Shown piece after piece: positions 17,138-25,702 of a stretch of 64,000 nucleotides of DNA (its first letter is position 1; each line of letters opens with the position of its first letter). The notes below the pieces were generated by a model. The model did not search any database, was not told where the DNA came from, and was given only the letters and a program-made list of their open reading frames with translations. The stretch lies in assembly GCA_041665525.1 (NCBI GenBank), contig JBAYIS010000001.1:124001-188000 (forward strand). The letters run 5' to 3'. Source of the DNA: UBA8401 sp041665525 (GTDB lineage: Bacteria > Bacteroidota > Ignavibacteria > UBA10030 > UBA8401). The position numbers were made by a program, and so were the translations under genes.

Positions 17138-17760
17138 TCTTTCACCAATTGTGATGCGATTTTACCGGAGAGCGAGGAATCATACCCCCGGCGGAGCAAA
17201 TGTTCGTAGATTCGTTTCTTTTTTGTCAGTGTGGGGAGGGAAGTGATCCGTTTATACTTCCGCTCTCCTTCTTTTAATGCAAGTGCAGTTTCGGATTCCG
17301 TTGTGAAGTATTCCGACAAGATCGCGTCGATGGTCGTCCGGTCGATTCCTTTTTTCATCAATAACTGTTTCATCGTCAGTTTCCCGACCGGCCGTAACAT
17401 CATTTTGTCTCTGCAAAACATCCGAGCATATTCCGCATCGTTCAACAGATTATTTTCTTGAAGGTACTGTAACGCCTGTTGTACAAACCGTTCATCGAAC
17501 TCTTTTTTGTGCAGATAGTCGCTGATCTCTTTGGCAGAACGGGGACGATAGGACCTGTACCGAAGAGCGATCCGTTTCACCGAAGATTCCATTTCCGAGT
17601 ATTCGATCTGTTCCCGCTCTTCGTCCGTTAGGGACTGTCCCGTATGCAGCACATAGCGGACATAGACATCTTCACTGACGCTGAATGCATATTTCTCATC
17701 GACAAAAATTGAAAAGCGCTGTCTGTTTTTCTTTTGCCGCTCGATTTTTGTGATGATCAT
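17134..17760 (-). CDS. recX: Regulatory protein RecX
   Basis: Modulator that binds RecA filaments and limits recombinase activity. 208 aa, with three tandem three-helix repeats; RYRSYRPRSAKEISDYLHKK (about 66-87) and NNLLNDAEYARMFCRDK are typical. It follows recA on the same strand across a 48-nt gap holding a strong hairpin, the classic recA-recX arrangement in which partial read-through sets a low RecX/RecA ratio. Confidence 0.92.
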   Translation of the reverse strand: MIITKIERQKKNRQRFSIFVDEKYAFSVSEDVYVRYVLHTGQSLTDEEREQIEYSEMESSVKRIALRYRSYRPRSAKEISDYLHKKEFDERFVQQALQYLQENNLLNDAEYARMFCRDKMMLRPVGKLTMKQLLMKKGIDRTTIDAILSEYFTTESETALALKEGERKYKRITSLPTLTKKKRIYEHLLRRGYDSSLSGKIASQLVKE

Positions 17761-17769
17761 AAATAATTG

Positions 17770-17798
17770 ACCTCCCGGACCGCGCGGATCCGGGAGGT
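17770..17798 (-). terminator. GC-rich hairpin between recA and recX
   Basis: ACCTCCCGGA (17770-17779) pairs perfectly with TCCGGGAGGT (17789-17798) around a 9-nt loop. On the minus strand the following bases (CAATTATTTATG) hold no uninterrupted T-run, so this is more likely a leaky terminator or mRNA-stability element than a full stop. Confidence 0.7.
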
Positions 17799-17808
17799 TC
17801 GCTGAATA

Positions 17809-18879
17809 TTACTTTGCTTTTTTTGATTCTTTTGCTGGCGCTTGTTTTTCTTCGCTTGCAAGTGCTTTCGCCGGAGGTTCCGATGCGACACCCAGTTTCA
17901 CACGTACTTCTGTATCGATCTGTTTTGCCAATGCTTCATTACCGGTCAAAAACGCTTTTACAGAATCACGACCCTGTCCGATCCGTTCTTCCTTATAGGA
18001 GAACCATGAACCGCTTTTGTTGATGATATTCTGTTCCACGGCTACGTCGATTAAGTCTCCGAGTTTGGAAATTCCTTCATTATAGAGAATGTCAAACTGC
18101 ACTTCTTTGAACGGAGGCGCCACTTTATTCTTCACTACTTTTACTTTTGTCCGGTTTCCGATGATATTTGTTCCGTCCTTGATCGCTTCAATACGGCGGA
18201 CATCCATTCGTATAGAGGCATAAAACTTCAATGCATTTCCTCCGGTGGTCGTTTCGGGATTGCCGAACATGATACCTATTTTCATGCGCAGTTGGTTTGT
18301 GAAAATAACGATCGTCTTCGATTTTGAGATCGCCGAGGTCAGTTTCCGCAGTGCCTGGGACATCAATCGTGCATGAACGCCCATGGTCGGATCTCCCATT
18401 TCGCCTTCGATCTCAGCACGGGGAGTCAACGCAGCAACGGAATCGATAACAACAACATCCAGTGCGCCGCTGCGGACAAGGGTTTCCACAATCTCCAATG
18501 CCTGTTCGCCGTACTCCGGTTGCGATAAGAGCAGGGAAGAAGTGTCGACACCGAGTTTGCGCGCATATCCTGTATCCAACGCATGTTCAGCATCGATAAA
18601 CGCACAGATACCGCCGGTCTTTTGTGCTTCGGCGATAATATGCAGACAGATGGTTGTTTTACCGGAAGATTCCGGTCCATAAATCTCTATCACCCGTCCG
18701 CGCGGAACACCGCCGACACCGAGGGCAGTGTCCAACGAAATCGAGCCGGTTGAGATAGCATCAATTTTCATGATCGGTCCGTCATGAAGTCTCATGATGG
18801 AACCTTTTCCGTGTTGCTTTTCAATTTGTTCGATCGCTACTTTCAGCGCTTGAACTTTTGCGTCTTTGTCTTCAGCCAT
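17809..18879 (-). CDS. recA: Recombinase RecA
   Basis: DNA-dependent ATPase for homologous recombination and SOS induction, 356 aa. Walker A GPESSGKTT, Walker B VVVIDSVAAL, the ALRKLTSAISKSKTIVIFTNQ segment with loop L1 before it, and the core NPETTTGGNALKFYASIRMD are all canonical. The C-terminal tail is Lys/Glu/Ala-rich. No SOS box that I recognise lies in the 78-nt gap to cinA. Confidence 0.98.
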   Translation of the reverse strand: MAEDKDAKVQALKVAIEQIEKQHGKGSIMRLHDGPIMKIDAISTGSISLDTALGVGGVPRGRVIEIYGPESSGKTTICLHIIAEAQKTGGICAFIDAEHALDTGYARKLGVDTSSLLLSQPEYGEQALEIVETLVRSGALDVVVIDSVAALTPRAEIEGEMGDPTMGVHARLMSQALRKLTSAISKSKTIVIFTNQLRMKIGIMFGNPETTTGGNALKFYASIRMDVRRIEAIKDGTNIIGNRTKVKVVKNKVAPPFKEVQFDILYNEGISKLGDLIDVAVEQNIINKSGSWFSYKEERIGQGRDSVKAFLTGNEALAKQIDTEVRVKLGVASEPPAKALASEEKQAPAKESKKAK

Positions 18880-18957
18880 GGCGTACCCTTTATATAGATG
18901 TGTTTTTTTGAAAATTGATTGTGCAAAGTAATGTATTCGAATTCCTGAATCAAGAAT

Positions 18958-20211
18958 CTAATGTTGCATTTTAAGGAGTTTTCGGCGCATCATTTCCAGT
19001 GCCGCCTGCGTCGCACGTTCTTTGAATCGCAATCGGTTATCTCCGAAATTGAACTTCATGGCGAATGTCGAACTGGCGTCCGAATATCCTATCCAGCAGA
19101 GTCCGACCGGTTTTTGCGGTGTGCCGCCGGATGGTCCAGCAATTCCGGTCGTAGAGAGAGCGATATCTGCCTGAGCGGACATCCGCGCTCCGCTTGCCAT
19201 TGCTTCGGCAACTTCTTTGCTCACTGCTCCGTGGTCCAGAATGAGCTTCTCCGGAACACCGAGTTCTTCTATCTTCAAACGGTTTTGATAGACGACATAT
19301 CCACCGAGAAAATATTCTGAACTGCCGGAGACGTTTGTAATGCGGTTTGCCAACAGTCCGCCGGTGCAAGATTCCGCTGTTGTTAGTTTCAACGATTGTT
19401 CCTTCAAAAGGATTCCAATAATATCTTCCAGGTCCTTTTCATCACTGGAATAGATATATTTCTCCGCCTTCGTACGCAAAACGTTTTCGGCATGCTGCAA
19501 TTTTACCAGTGCTGCATCTTCCGATGTTTCTTTTACCGTGATGCGAAGCTTTGTTCCCATCGGATTGGGAAGGAATGCGAGGGTGGTTGTTCCGTCTGTA
19601 CCGATCACCTCGTTGATGTCGCCTATCTCATTGGCAAGCATTGATTCGCCGATGCCGGTTGTCTTCAGCGTGCGGTGTCGGACAACGGAGACTGTGTTCT
19701 TCTTCATAAGGAACGGCACAATCCAGGAATCGACCATCCCTTTCATTTCGAAAGGGACTCCGGGCATCACGAAGAAATATTTTCCGTTTTGTTCGAACAT
19801 CATTCCCGGCGCCGTGCCGACGGTGTTGGGAATGACCGTGCACGATGCAGGGACAAGCGCCTGATCGACATTGGACTGAATCATTGCGATATTGCGTTGC
19901 AGTGCAAGAGCTTTGATATGCTCCAATGTTTCGTTGTGGATCACCAGGGCTGTATTGAAGAATTCGCAAACCATTTTCTTTGTTATATCATCATGTGTCG
20001 GTCCCAGTCCGCCCGTTACACACACTACATCCGCACGCTTGAATGCTGCGGAGAATGCATCGATGATCACATCTGCTGTGTCTCCCACAGTCGTCATCCG
20101 ATCGCAATAGATACCGGCATTGTTCAACTGTTCGGCAATGTAAGCCTGATTCGTATTGATGACCTGTCCGATGAGAAGTTCATCGCCGATCGTAATGATT
20201 TCAGCGTTCAT
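18958..20211 (-). CDS. cinA: CinA family protein (COG1058 domain plus NMN amidohydrolase domain)
   Basis: Two-domain protein of NAD-pool maintenance, 417 aa. The N-terminal MoaB/Mog-like domain (MNAEIITIGDELLIGQVINT; GGLGPTHDDITKK) acts as an ADP-ribose-type pyrophosphatase in characterised members; the C-terminal PncC domain (TTAESCTGGLLANRITNVSG; STTGIAGPSGGTPQKPVG) deamidates nicotinamide mononucleotide. Both signatures are intact. It starts directly after the pgpA stop (TAAATG). Location ahead of recA is a widespread conserved linkage. Confidence 0.95.
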   Translation of the reverse strand: MNAEIITIGDELLIGQVINTNQAYIAEQLNNAGIYCDRMTTVGDTADVIIDAFSAAFKRADVVCVTGGLGPTHDDITKKMVCEFFNTALVIHNETLEHIKALALQRNIAMIQSNVDQALVPASCTVIPNTVGTAPGMMFEQNGKYFFVMPGVPFEMKGMVDSWIVPFLMKKNTVSVVRHRTLKTTGIGESMLANEIGDINEVIGTDGTTTLAFLPNPMGTKLRITVKETSEDAALVKLQHAENVLRTKAEKYIYSSDEKDLEDIIGILLKEQSLKLTTAESCTGGLLANRITNVSGSSEYFLGGYVVYQNRLKIEELGVPEKLILDHGAVSKEVAEAMASGARMSAQADIALSTTGIAGPSGGTPQKPVGLCWIGYSDASSTFAMKFNFGDNRLRFKERATQAALEMMRRKLLKMQH

Positions 20212-20712
20212 TTAGAAGAAAAGGTTGATGCGAAGTGCCAATTGAATAATAACGTTGGTATAGATTCCGGCGATCACATCATCCAGCATGATGTTCCATC
20301 CGCCGGAGCGCTTGTCAAATTCCGCTGCGGGATATGGTTTGAGTATATCAAGAATCCTGAAGATGACAAATGCCAGACCAAAGTTCAGGAATGAGAATGG
20401 AATGAACCAAACACTGATCCACATTCCGACGAACTCATCGATTGTTACCTGGGACGGGTCTTGTCCGTACACTTTTTCCATCTTGTCCGCCACGCGCCCG
20501 CCGATAATGAACAGCAGGATAGTGGCGGGAATAATGACGTAGACCGAAGTGAAATTCGGAATGAAGAAGAACGCACACGCTGCCAACGATCCGAATGTTC
20601 CGGATGCAGCGGGAGCGTACCCCGTGTAGATTCCCGATGCGACGAACTTTGTCAGTCCATCCACCGATGGCTTTTCCTGTTCAATAATTTCCGGGTTCTG
20701 TTCCTGTTCCAT
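20212..20712 (-). CDS. pgpA: Phosphatidylglycerophosphatase A
   Basis: Removes phosphate from phosphatidylglycerol phosphate in the inner membrane. 166 aa from the ATG at 20712; a TTG nine codons further up is possible but has no better ribosome site. Motifs: GYAPAASGTFGSLAACAFFF, the metal-binding QVTIDEFVGMW, and GGWNIMLDDVIAGIYTN near the C terminus. It overlaps pgsA by about 30 nt, so the two successive steps of phosphatidylglycerol synthesis are encoded together. Confidence 0.92.
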   Translation of the reverse strand: MEQEQNPEIIEQEKPSVDGLTKFVASGIYTGYAPAASGTFGSLAACAFFFIPNFTSVYVIIPATILLFIIGGRVADKMEKVYGQDPSQVTIDEFVGMWISVWFIPFSFLNFGLAFVIFRILDILKPYPAAEFDKRSGGWNIMLDDVIAGIYTNVIIQLALRINLFF

Positions 20713-21322
20713 TTTGTTGACGGGTAAATAATTCGACAATGATACTGCTGTTTGCGATCAGATAAAGGATGCCGGTGAGCGCCGTGAGCAATGTCGTAAT
20801 GCTCATAAGAAGAAACATGTTCGTCGGTGCGGCGACAATATCAAAAAACCATCCGAACTGGATGTTGAGCGATTCTGAAGTCCGTACGCAGTATTCGACC
20901 AAAAAAAGATAGATCACCACCAATTGAAAGAATGTTTTCGTTTTCGCAAAGCCGCTGGTGTTGATTGTTTTGCCTTTGAATTCGGAATATCCCCGGAGAC
21001 TAGTGATGAGGAAGTCCCGTATCACGATGATCCACACCATCCATGCTTCGGCATAACCGATATAGATGAAAGAAATGAATGCGGCCGATGTTAATACCTT
21101 ATCAGCGAGCGGGTCCAAAAATTTCCCCCATCGGGTAATGAAACCCCATCGGCGGGCGACATAACCGTCATACCAGTCCGTGATCGCGGCAACAAGGAAG
21201 ATGCCCAGCGCGATCTGTTTGTCCACCGGATTGATAGAGAACAGGAAATACAAAAAAACCGGTGTTAATGCGATGCGGAACAGAGTTAACTGATTCGGCG
21301 GTGAAATAGGTATTGGAAGCAT
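20681..21322 (-). CDS. pgsA: CDP-diacylglycerol-glycerol-3-phosphate 3-phosphatidyltransferase
   Basis: Makes phosphatidylglycerol phosphate from CDP-diacylglycerol in the inner membrane. 213 aa; the CDP-alcohol phosphotransferase motif with its DG-AR-G-D-D residues is seen in DWYDGYVARRWGFI and FLDPLADKV. Several hydrophobic helices follow. The start MLPIPISPPNQLTLFRI is typical. First gene of pgsA-pgpA-cinA; its promoter ends only 11 nt before the ATG. Confidence 0.93.
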   Translation of the reverse strand: MLPIPISPPNQLTLFRIALTPVFLYFLFSINPVDKQIALGIFLVAAITDWYDGYVARRWGFITRWGKFLDPLADKVLTSAAFISFIYIGYAEAWMVWIIVIRDFLITSLRGYSEFKGKTINTSGFAKTKTFFQLVVIYLFLVEYCVRTSESLNIQFGWFFDIVAAPTNMFLLMSITTLLTALTGILYLIANSSIIVELFTRQQNGTGTEPGNY

Positions 21323-21333
21323 ATTCGTTGCCT

Positions 21334-21362
21334 AAAATACTCTATTTTCAAACATCAATCAA
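21334..21362 (-). promoter_or_regulatory. Promoter of pgsA-pgpA-cinA, giving a near-leaderless mRNA
   Basis: Minus strand TTGATT (21362-21357), a 17-nt spacer and TATTTT (21339-21334). The -10 box ends 11 nt before the pgsA ATG, leaving a predicted leader of 4-5 nt without a Shine-Dalgarno site. Confidence 0.68.
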
Positions 21363-21410
21363 CAATTTGTTCTTGTTTAGCACTGTAAATTTATCTTTAT
21401 TTACATAATA

Positions 21411-21649
21411 AATTCACGTTATGCAGGACCTGAAAAATGGCCATAGTGAGTAAGGTGCAGAATTAATTAGTTACTCATTCTTTTTCTTCCCACGTCACGC
21501 ATTGATTGCTTCGCCTAAGGGATTCTTTCGGAATACACCAGGAAGGATTTTGCCCAGGTCCACCGCAAAGCAATCCCTTCAGGAAAGGACTCCAGACCGA
21601 ATTTTCTGCACCGCGGTGAACCACATATACCTTTTGCATAACGTCCGTT
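21411..21649. mobile_element. MITE-like element, copy 2
   Basis: A 239-bp non-coding relative of the element at 15156-15400, in opposite orientation. Its end repeats, AATTCACGTTATGCA (21411-21425) and TGCATAACGTCCGTT (21635-21649), pair at 12 of 15 positions with a perfect inner 10 bp (ACGTTATGCA/TGCATAACGT). Its right end matches copy 1 at 16 of 19 positions. The middle holds the same kind of GC palindromes (CCTAAGGGATTCTTTCGGAA). It fills most of the gap before the phospholipase-D-like gene; no transposase is encoded. Confidence 0.68.
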
Positions 21650-21689
21650 ATTATTTTTTTCCAATACTGTTTTTCAATCAATTTTCCTT

Positions 21690-24600
21690 ATGAAAAGTAT
21701 CCTGATTAAATTACTTCTCCCGACAGTTTTCCTGCTTATTGGTGCAGAACAACTGATCGCACAAACCAATCCAGTTCCATACGATCTCTCCACCGGAACA
21801 TATACGTTTACCAACTGGCCCAGTGCCAGTGCAGCAGGGACATATCCTCCGAACATGATATTCCATCGCGGGGCTGTTGTCGATCCTTTACTGTCCACTG
21901 CTACCACTGCGGATTATACAGGTTCCTATAGCGGAACTTCCGGTGCACGGATGAACGGTTTGGGGACTGACGGATTCAGTTGGCGTAATACCAGCACAGG
22001 CGGTGATCTTGGTGCCGCAGTGCTTGCACTAAATACGACCGGAATTTCCAATATTGCTATTTCATGGACAGGCGGGACCGTGGCAGTGGATGCGACGACG
22101 CGTGAATACCGCATTCGATTGCAGTATCGAGTCGGAACCAGCAATGCTTGGACCGACGTTCCAGGACCGATCGAATATACGGTGAATCCAACAGCAGGAC
22201 ATTCACAGAATTTTGGACCAACGTTACTTCCCGCAACTGTTAATAACCAGCCGGTTGTTCAACTCCGCTGGAGATATTATTACAACAGTGCCGGATCGAA
22301 TACCCGTCCTCAGCTTCGAGTGGGAAATATTACAGTGCAAACAGGGGAGGCATCCGGAAACGGCACCGGTAGCGTCCGGCTGGATCCAGATACATTGAAT
22401 GGCGGCGTGACCGGTCCAATTAATTTCATCTATAATAGGGATACCTCTTTCACGGTTAACGGACTCAAGATTGTTATTCCGCCGGAATTTTCCTGGTCAC
22501 AGAACGCCGGTGATGTTTCATTAACGAATATCACTGCCGATAAAGTTGTGAATGGCGATACGATCACCATTTCCAATATTGTTTTTGATGTGGATTCAAC
22601 AATTATTACTGTCGCCAATGTCACTTCACCAAATACAACAGGTTATTTCCCATTCAAGATTCAATCAAAACAAGATGGATATGCGGATGTGATGCCGTTG
22701 CAACGGATAGTGGTGTTTGGTGCACCGGTTTCCATTGCAGAAGCAAAAGCGAACGATGTCAATGGAGTGATGCTTAATCTCAACAAGTTGATAACTGTTC
22801 GCGGAATTGTTACCGTGGCAAATCAATTCAATGGACCATCCTTCATCCAGGACAATACCGGAGGAATCGGCATTTTCGGATCGGCATTTTCAACCGCGGT
22901 GAATTTGGGAGATGAAGTGGTTGTATCGGGACTGGTGCAGCCATTCAATGGATTAAGTGAGATCGTCAATCCTGTTTTGCATTCCATCGTCAGTACGGGA
23001 AATGTCATTGATCCGTTGGTTGTGAATGCAAGCCAGATCGCCAATGACGGTACCGGCGGAGAGGAAATTTTTGAAGGAACACTCGTCCGACTGAACGGCA
23101 TTACCGTTGGAGGGTCGGGAAACTGGGTGGGAAACACCAATTATCCTATCTCCGATGCCACAGGAAGTACTGAGATTCGAATCCCAATTGCAACGAATCT
23201 TGTCGGCTCTCCTGTCCCTTCCGGAGCAGTGGATTTGATAGCCGTTGTGGGACAATTTAAGAATGCGCCGCCGTACATCGGCGGGTATCAGTTAATGCCC
23301 CGTTCAAAGGAGGATATCATTTCTACCGGTCCGATCATCGAATCACTCCCGACAGAAACGGTCATTCAACCAACATCACTCACGATTGGATGGCATACGG
23401 TGAATGCTGGCACGAGCAGATTGTATTATGGAAAGACTCCTGCTTTCGAAGAAGGTATTGTTGCTCCCGACAATGCGGAAGGGACGACTCACACCATCAC
23501 ATTAAATGATTTGACACCGGCAACAACGTATTACATTAAAGCATTCTCGGCGTCCGGAACCGACACGAGTTTTGCCGCAACTTTAATCTCTAGCACTTCT
23601 TCGAGTAATTCAACCGGTCAGACGAATGTGTATTTCAATTACAGCGTCAACACAACACTGGCGCGCGGCGAAAACGCTCAAACGCTTGGGAGCGGAATCG
23701 TCAATAAGTTGATTAACCGGATCAACGCTGCCAACTACTCGATTGATGCAGCTCTGTACAGTTTAAGTGGAACAGTTGGTGCGAATGTTGCCGCAGCACT
23801 TGTCTCTGCAAAAAACCGGGGAGTGAAAGTGCGGGTGATCGGAGAGAACGATAACAGCGGTACTGCTCCGTGGTCCACATTGTCTGGCGCAAGCATACCG
23901 TTGATCTTTGATAATTATGATGCTATTAATGCTGGAAACGGTTTCATGCACAATAAATTTGTGGTGATCGACAACAGAAATGCTGCACTATCGGATACAA
24001 TGGATTGGATCTGGACCGGTTCATGGAATTTAACCGATCCCGGCACGAACGGCGATGCGCAAAATATTATTGAAATCCAGGACCGTGCGCTTGCCAATGC
24101 CTTCACAATGGAATTCAATGAAATGTGGGGGAGTGCTACCGAATCTCCCAACGCGTCAGCATCCCGATTTGGTGCGAGAAAGACAGACAATACACCGCAT
24201 CATTTCATCATCAACGGAACTCCGGTCGAGCTTTTCTTCAGTCCTTCCGACCGAACGACCAGTCAGATCATCCGCACCGTCAATAAAGCAGCAGTCTCCA
24301 TTGATATTGCATTACTCTCTTTTACCAGAACCGATATTTCCACTGCGATCATTAACAGGGCAAAGGCGGGAGTAAAAGTGCATGCGCTCGCAGATGTAAA
24401 ATCGGACAGTTGGTCCGTGTTTGATGCGCTTGCAAGCAATGGAGTCGACATGCGCGTGAAAGGAAGCGATGTGACCGGATCACTGCATCATAAATACGGC
24501 ATCATCGATGCGGAAATCTCTTTTGGCACGCCGTACGTTATAACCGGTTCTCATAACTGGAGCAGCAATGCGGAAAACAGCAATAATGAGAACACATTAA

Positions 24601-24980
24601 TCATCCAGAGTCCGCGGATAGCAAATCTCTATCTTCAAGAATTCGGAGCCCGCTATGCAAACGCCGGCGGCACAGATGTGCTCTTGAATGTGAAGAATAC
24701 GAATACTCTGCGTCCGACTGAGTATGAATTAGGCCAAAACTATCCCAATCCATTCAATCCGGCCACGACGATCTCTTTTTCCACGAAGGATGCGGGATTC
24801 GTTTCGCTGAAAATCTATGATGTTATCGGAAGAGAAGTTTCAACACTGGTGGAACAGCATCTTTCATCAGGCTCGTATGCAGTGGAGTGGAACGCTGCGC
24901 AATTCTCCAGCGATATCTATTTTTATCAACTGAGAGCCGGTGATTTTGTTTCAGCAAAGAAAATGGTACTTCAGAAGTAG
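21690..24980 (+). CDS. Secreted phospholipase D-like protein with type IX secretion domain
   Basis: 1096 aa, predicted to be exported and handled by T9SS. Order: signal peptide (about 1-25), an uncharacterised N-terminal region, an OB-fold/DUF5689-like domain (about 350-540; ITVRGIVTVANQFNGPSFIQ), a fibronectin-III-like domain (about 550-635), two PLD half-sites and a C-terminal sorting domain (GQNYPNPFNPATTISF). Both HxKxxxxD motifs are intact: H754-K756-D761 (HNKFVVID) and H933-K935-D940 (HHKYGIID). PLD-fold enzymes include phospholipases and nucleases; the OB-like domain makes an extracellular nuclease plausible but unproven. A terminator follows. Confidence 0.9.
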   Translation: MKSILIKLLLPTVFLLIGAEQLIAQTNPVPYDLSTGTYTFTNWPSASAAGTYPPNMIFHRGAVVDPLLSTATTADYTGSYSGTSGARMNGLGTDGFSWRNTSTGGDLGAAVLALNTTGISNIAISWTGGTVAVDATTREYRIRLQYRVGTSNAWTDVPGPIEYTVNPTAGHSQNFGPTLLPATVNNQPVVQLRWRYYYNSAGSNTRPQLRVGNITVQTGEASGNGTGSVRLDPDTLNGGVTGPINFIYNRDTSFTVNGLKIVIPPEFSWSQNAGDVSLTNITADKVVNGDTITISNIVFDVDSTIITVANVTSPNTTGYFPFKIQSKQDGYADVMPLQRIVVFGAPVSIAEAKANDVNGVMLNLNKLITVRGIVTVANQFNGPSFIQDNTGGIGIFGSAFSTAVNLGDEVVVSGLVQPFNGLSEIVNPVLHSIVSTGNVIDPLVVNASQIANDGTGGEEIFEGTLVRLNGITVGGSGNWVGNTNYPISDATGSTEIRIPIATNLVGSPVPSGAVDLIAVVGQFKNAPPYIGGYQLMPRSKEDIISTGPIIESLPTETVIQPTSLTIGWHTVNAGTSRLYYGKTPAFEEGIVAPDNAEGTTHTITLNDLTPATTYYIKAFSASGTDTSFAATLISSTSSSNSTGQTNVYFNYSVNTTLARGENAQTLGSGIVNKLINRINAANYSIDAALYSLSGTVGANVAAALVSAKNRGVKVRVIGENDNSGTAPWSTLSGASIPLIFDNYDAINAGNGFMHNKFVVIDNRNAALSDTMDWIWTGSWNLTDPGTNGDAQNIIEIQDRALANAFTMEFNEMWGSATESPNASASRFGARKTDNTPHHFIINGTPVELFFSPSDRTTSQIIRTVNKAAVSIDIALLSFTRTDISTAIINRAKAGVKVHALADVKSDSWSVFDALASNGVDMRVKGSDVTGSLHHKYGIIDAEISFGTPYVITGSHNWSSNAENSNNENTLIIQSPRIANLYLQEFGARYANAGGTDVLLNVKNTNTLRPTEYELGQNYPNPFNPATTISFSTKDAGFVSLKIYDVIGREVSTLVEQHLSSGSYAVEWNAAQFSSDIYFYQLRAGDFVSAKKMVLQK

Positions 24981-25003
24981 ATTTCGCAATTATGCCGGAG
25001 CAG

Positions 25004-25045
25004 GGGGATGGACATTCAGCGTGAAAGTTCATCCCCTTTCTCTTT
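25004..25045 (+). terminator. Terminator after the PLD-like gene
   Basis: GGGGATGGAC (25004-25013) pairs with GTTCATCCCC (25027-25036), 9 of 10 bp, and is followed by TTTCTCTTT. Just downstream (about 25076-25100) lies a short GC motif, CCCAAAGGACTCCTTCG, similar to the core of the palindromes elsewhere in the window. Confidence 0.78.
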
Positions 25046-25159
25046 ATCCACTATTGGATCTAATACTCCGACACTTGCCCAAAGGACTCCTTCGAAGCGG
25101 CGAGGATGTTTATTGCTTCTCCAGTTCCCATTCACTATTTTCCAATTGGATAATCAAGA

Positions 25160-25702
25160 ATGGTGATGCTTTCACGAACGGAAATACGACATATTTTCAG
25201 TGAGTCGAAGAATTTCAATGAATTGTTTGATGCGTTTGACGCAGCCCTGAAACAGGGAATTGATGACGTTGAAATATACCGCGTTCTCTTCTGGAATGAT
25301 TCCCTTGGCAGCGATGAACTGATCTTGTTCGGTGAAAAGCTCGCACGCCAGTACCGCCATCTTGCTTACGATGTCTATATGTGGCTAGCAAATATCTTCG
25401 AAGTGCTGTTCGGTAAGAAGGACAATTTTGAGCTGGCTGTCAGTTATTATCAAAAGGCTGCCGCCATTAAGCCGAGCGAACCGGATCCATATATAGATGC
25501 ATGCGACTGTTACAATCCAGATCTCGATATTCCGCCCGCAAAAATGCTGATCGAATTCCTGAAGATCGGCTATGAATTTGTCCCCAATAATCAAAATCTC
25601 TGTCTCCGCCTTGCAGTGCTGTATCACGCCGTCGGCGAATCAGATCTTGCGGAATACTACCGCGTAAAGGCCGACGAATCCGGGGAGAGTCCCATCAAAT
25701 GA
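25160..25702 (+). CDS. TPR-like hypothetical protein
   Basis: 180 aa, soluble, no signal peptide. The middle has a helix pair resembling a tetratricopeptide repeat (DNFELAVSYYQKAAAIKPSEP) followed by a second helical pair near the C terminus (PNNQNLCLRLAVLYHAVGES), suggesting a protein-interaction scaffold. The start is uncertain: ATG at 25160 or at 25166, neither with a strong ribosome site. Its stop overlaps the next ATG (ATGA), so it is coupled to the DMT transporter. No specific function is recognised. Confidence 0.65.
   Translation: MVMLSRTEIRHIFSESKNFNELFDAFDAALKQGIDDVEIYRVLFWNDSLGSDELILFGEKLARQYRHLAYDVYMWLANIFEVLFGKKDNFELAVSYYQKAAAIKPSEPDPYIDACDCYNPDLDIPPAKMLIEFLKIGYEFVPNNQNLCLRLAVLYHAVGESDLAEYYRVKADESGESPIK

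Noticed and set aside
18880..18957. LexA (SOS) box upstream of recA
   Set aside because: No palindrome matching a known LexA consensus was found; this lineage's motif may differ.
25046..25159. Third MITE-like copy downstream of the PLD-like gene
   Set aside because: Only a short core (CCCAAAGGACTCC) is similar; no end repeats were found.
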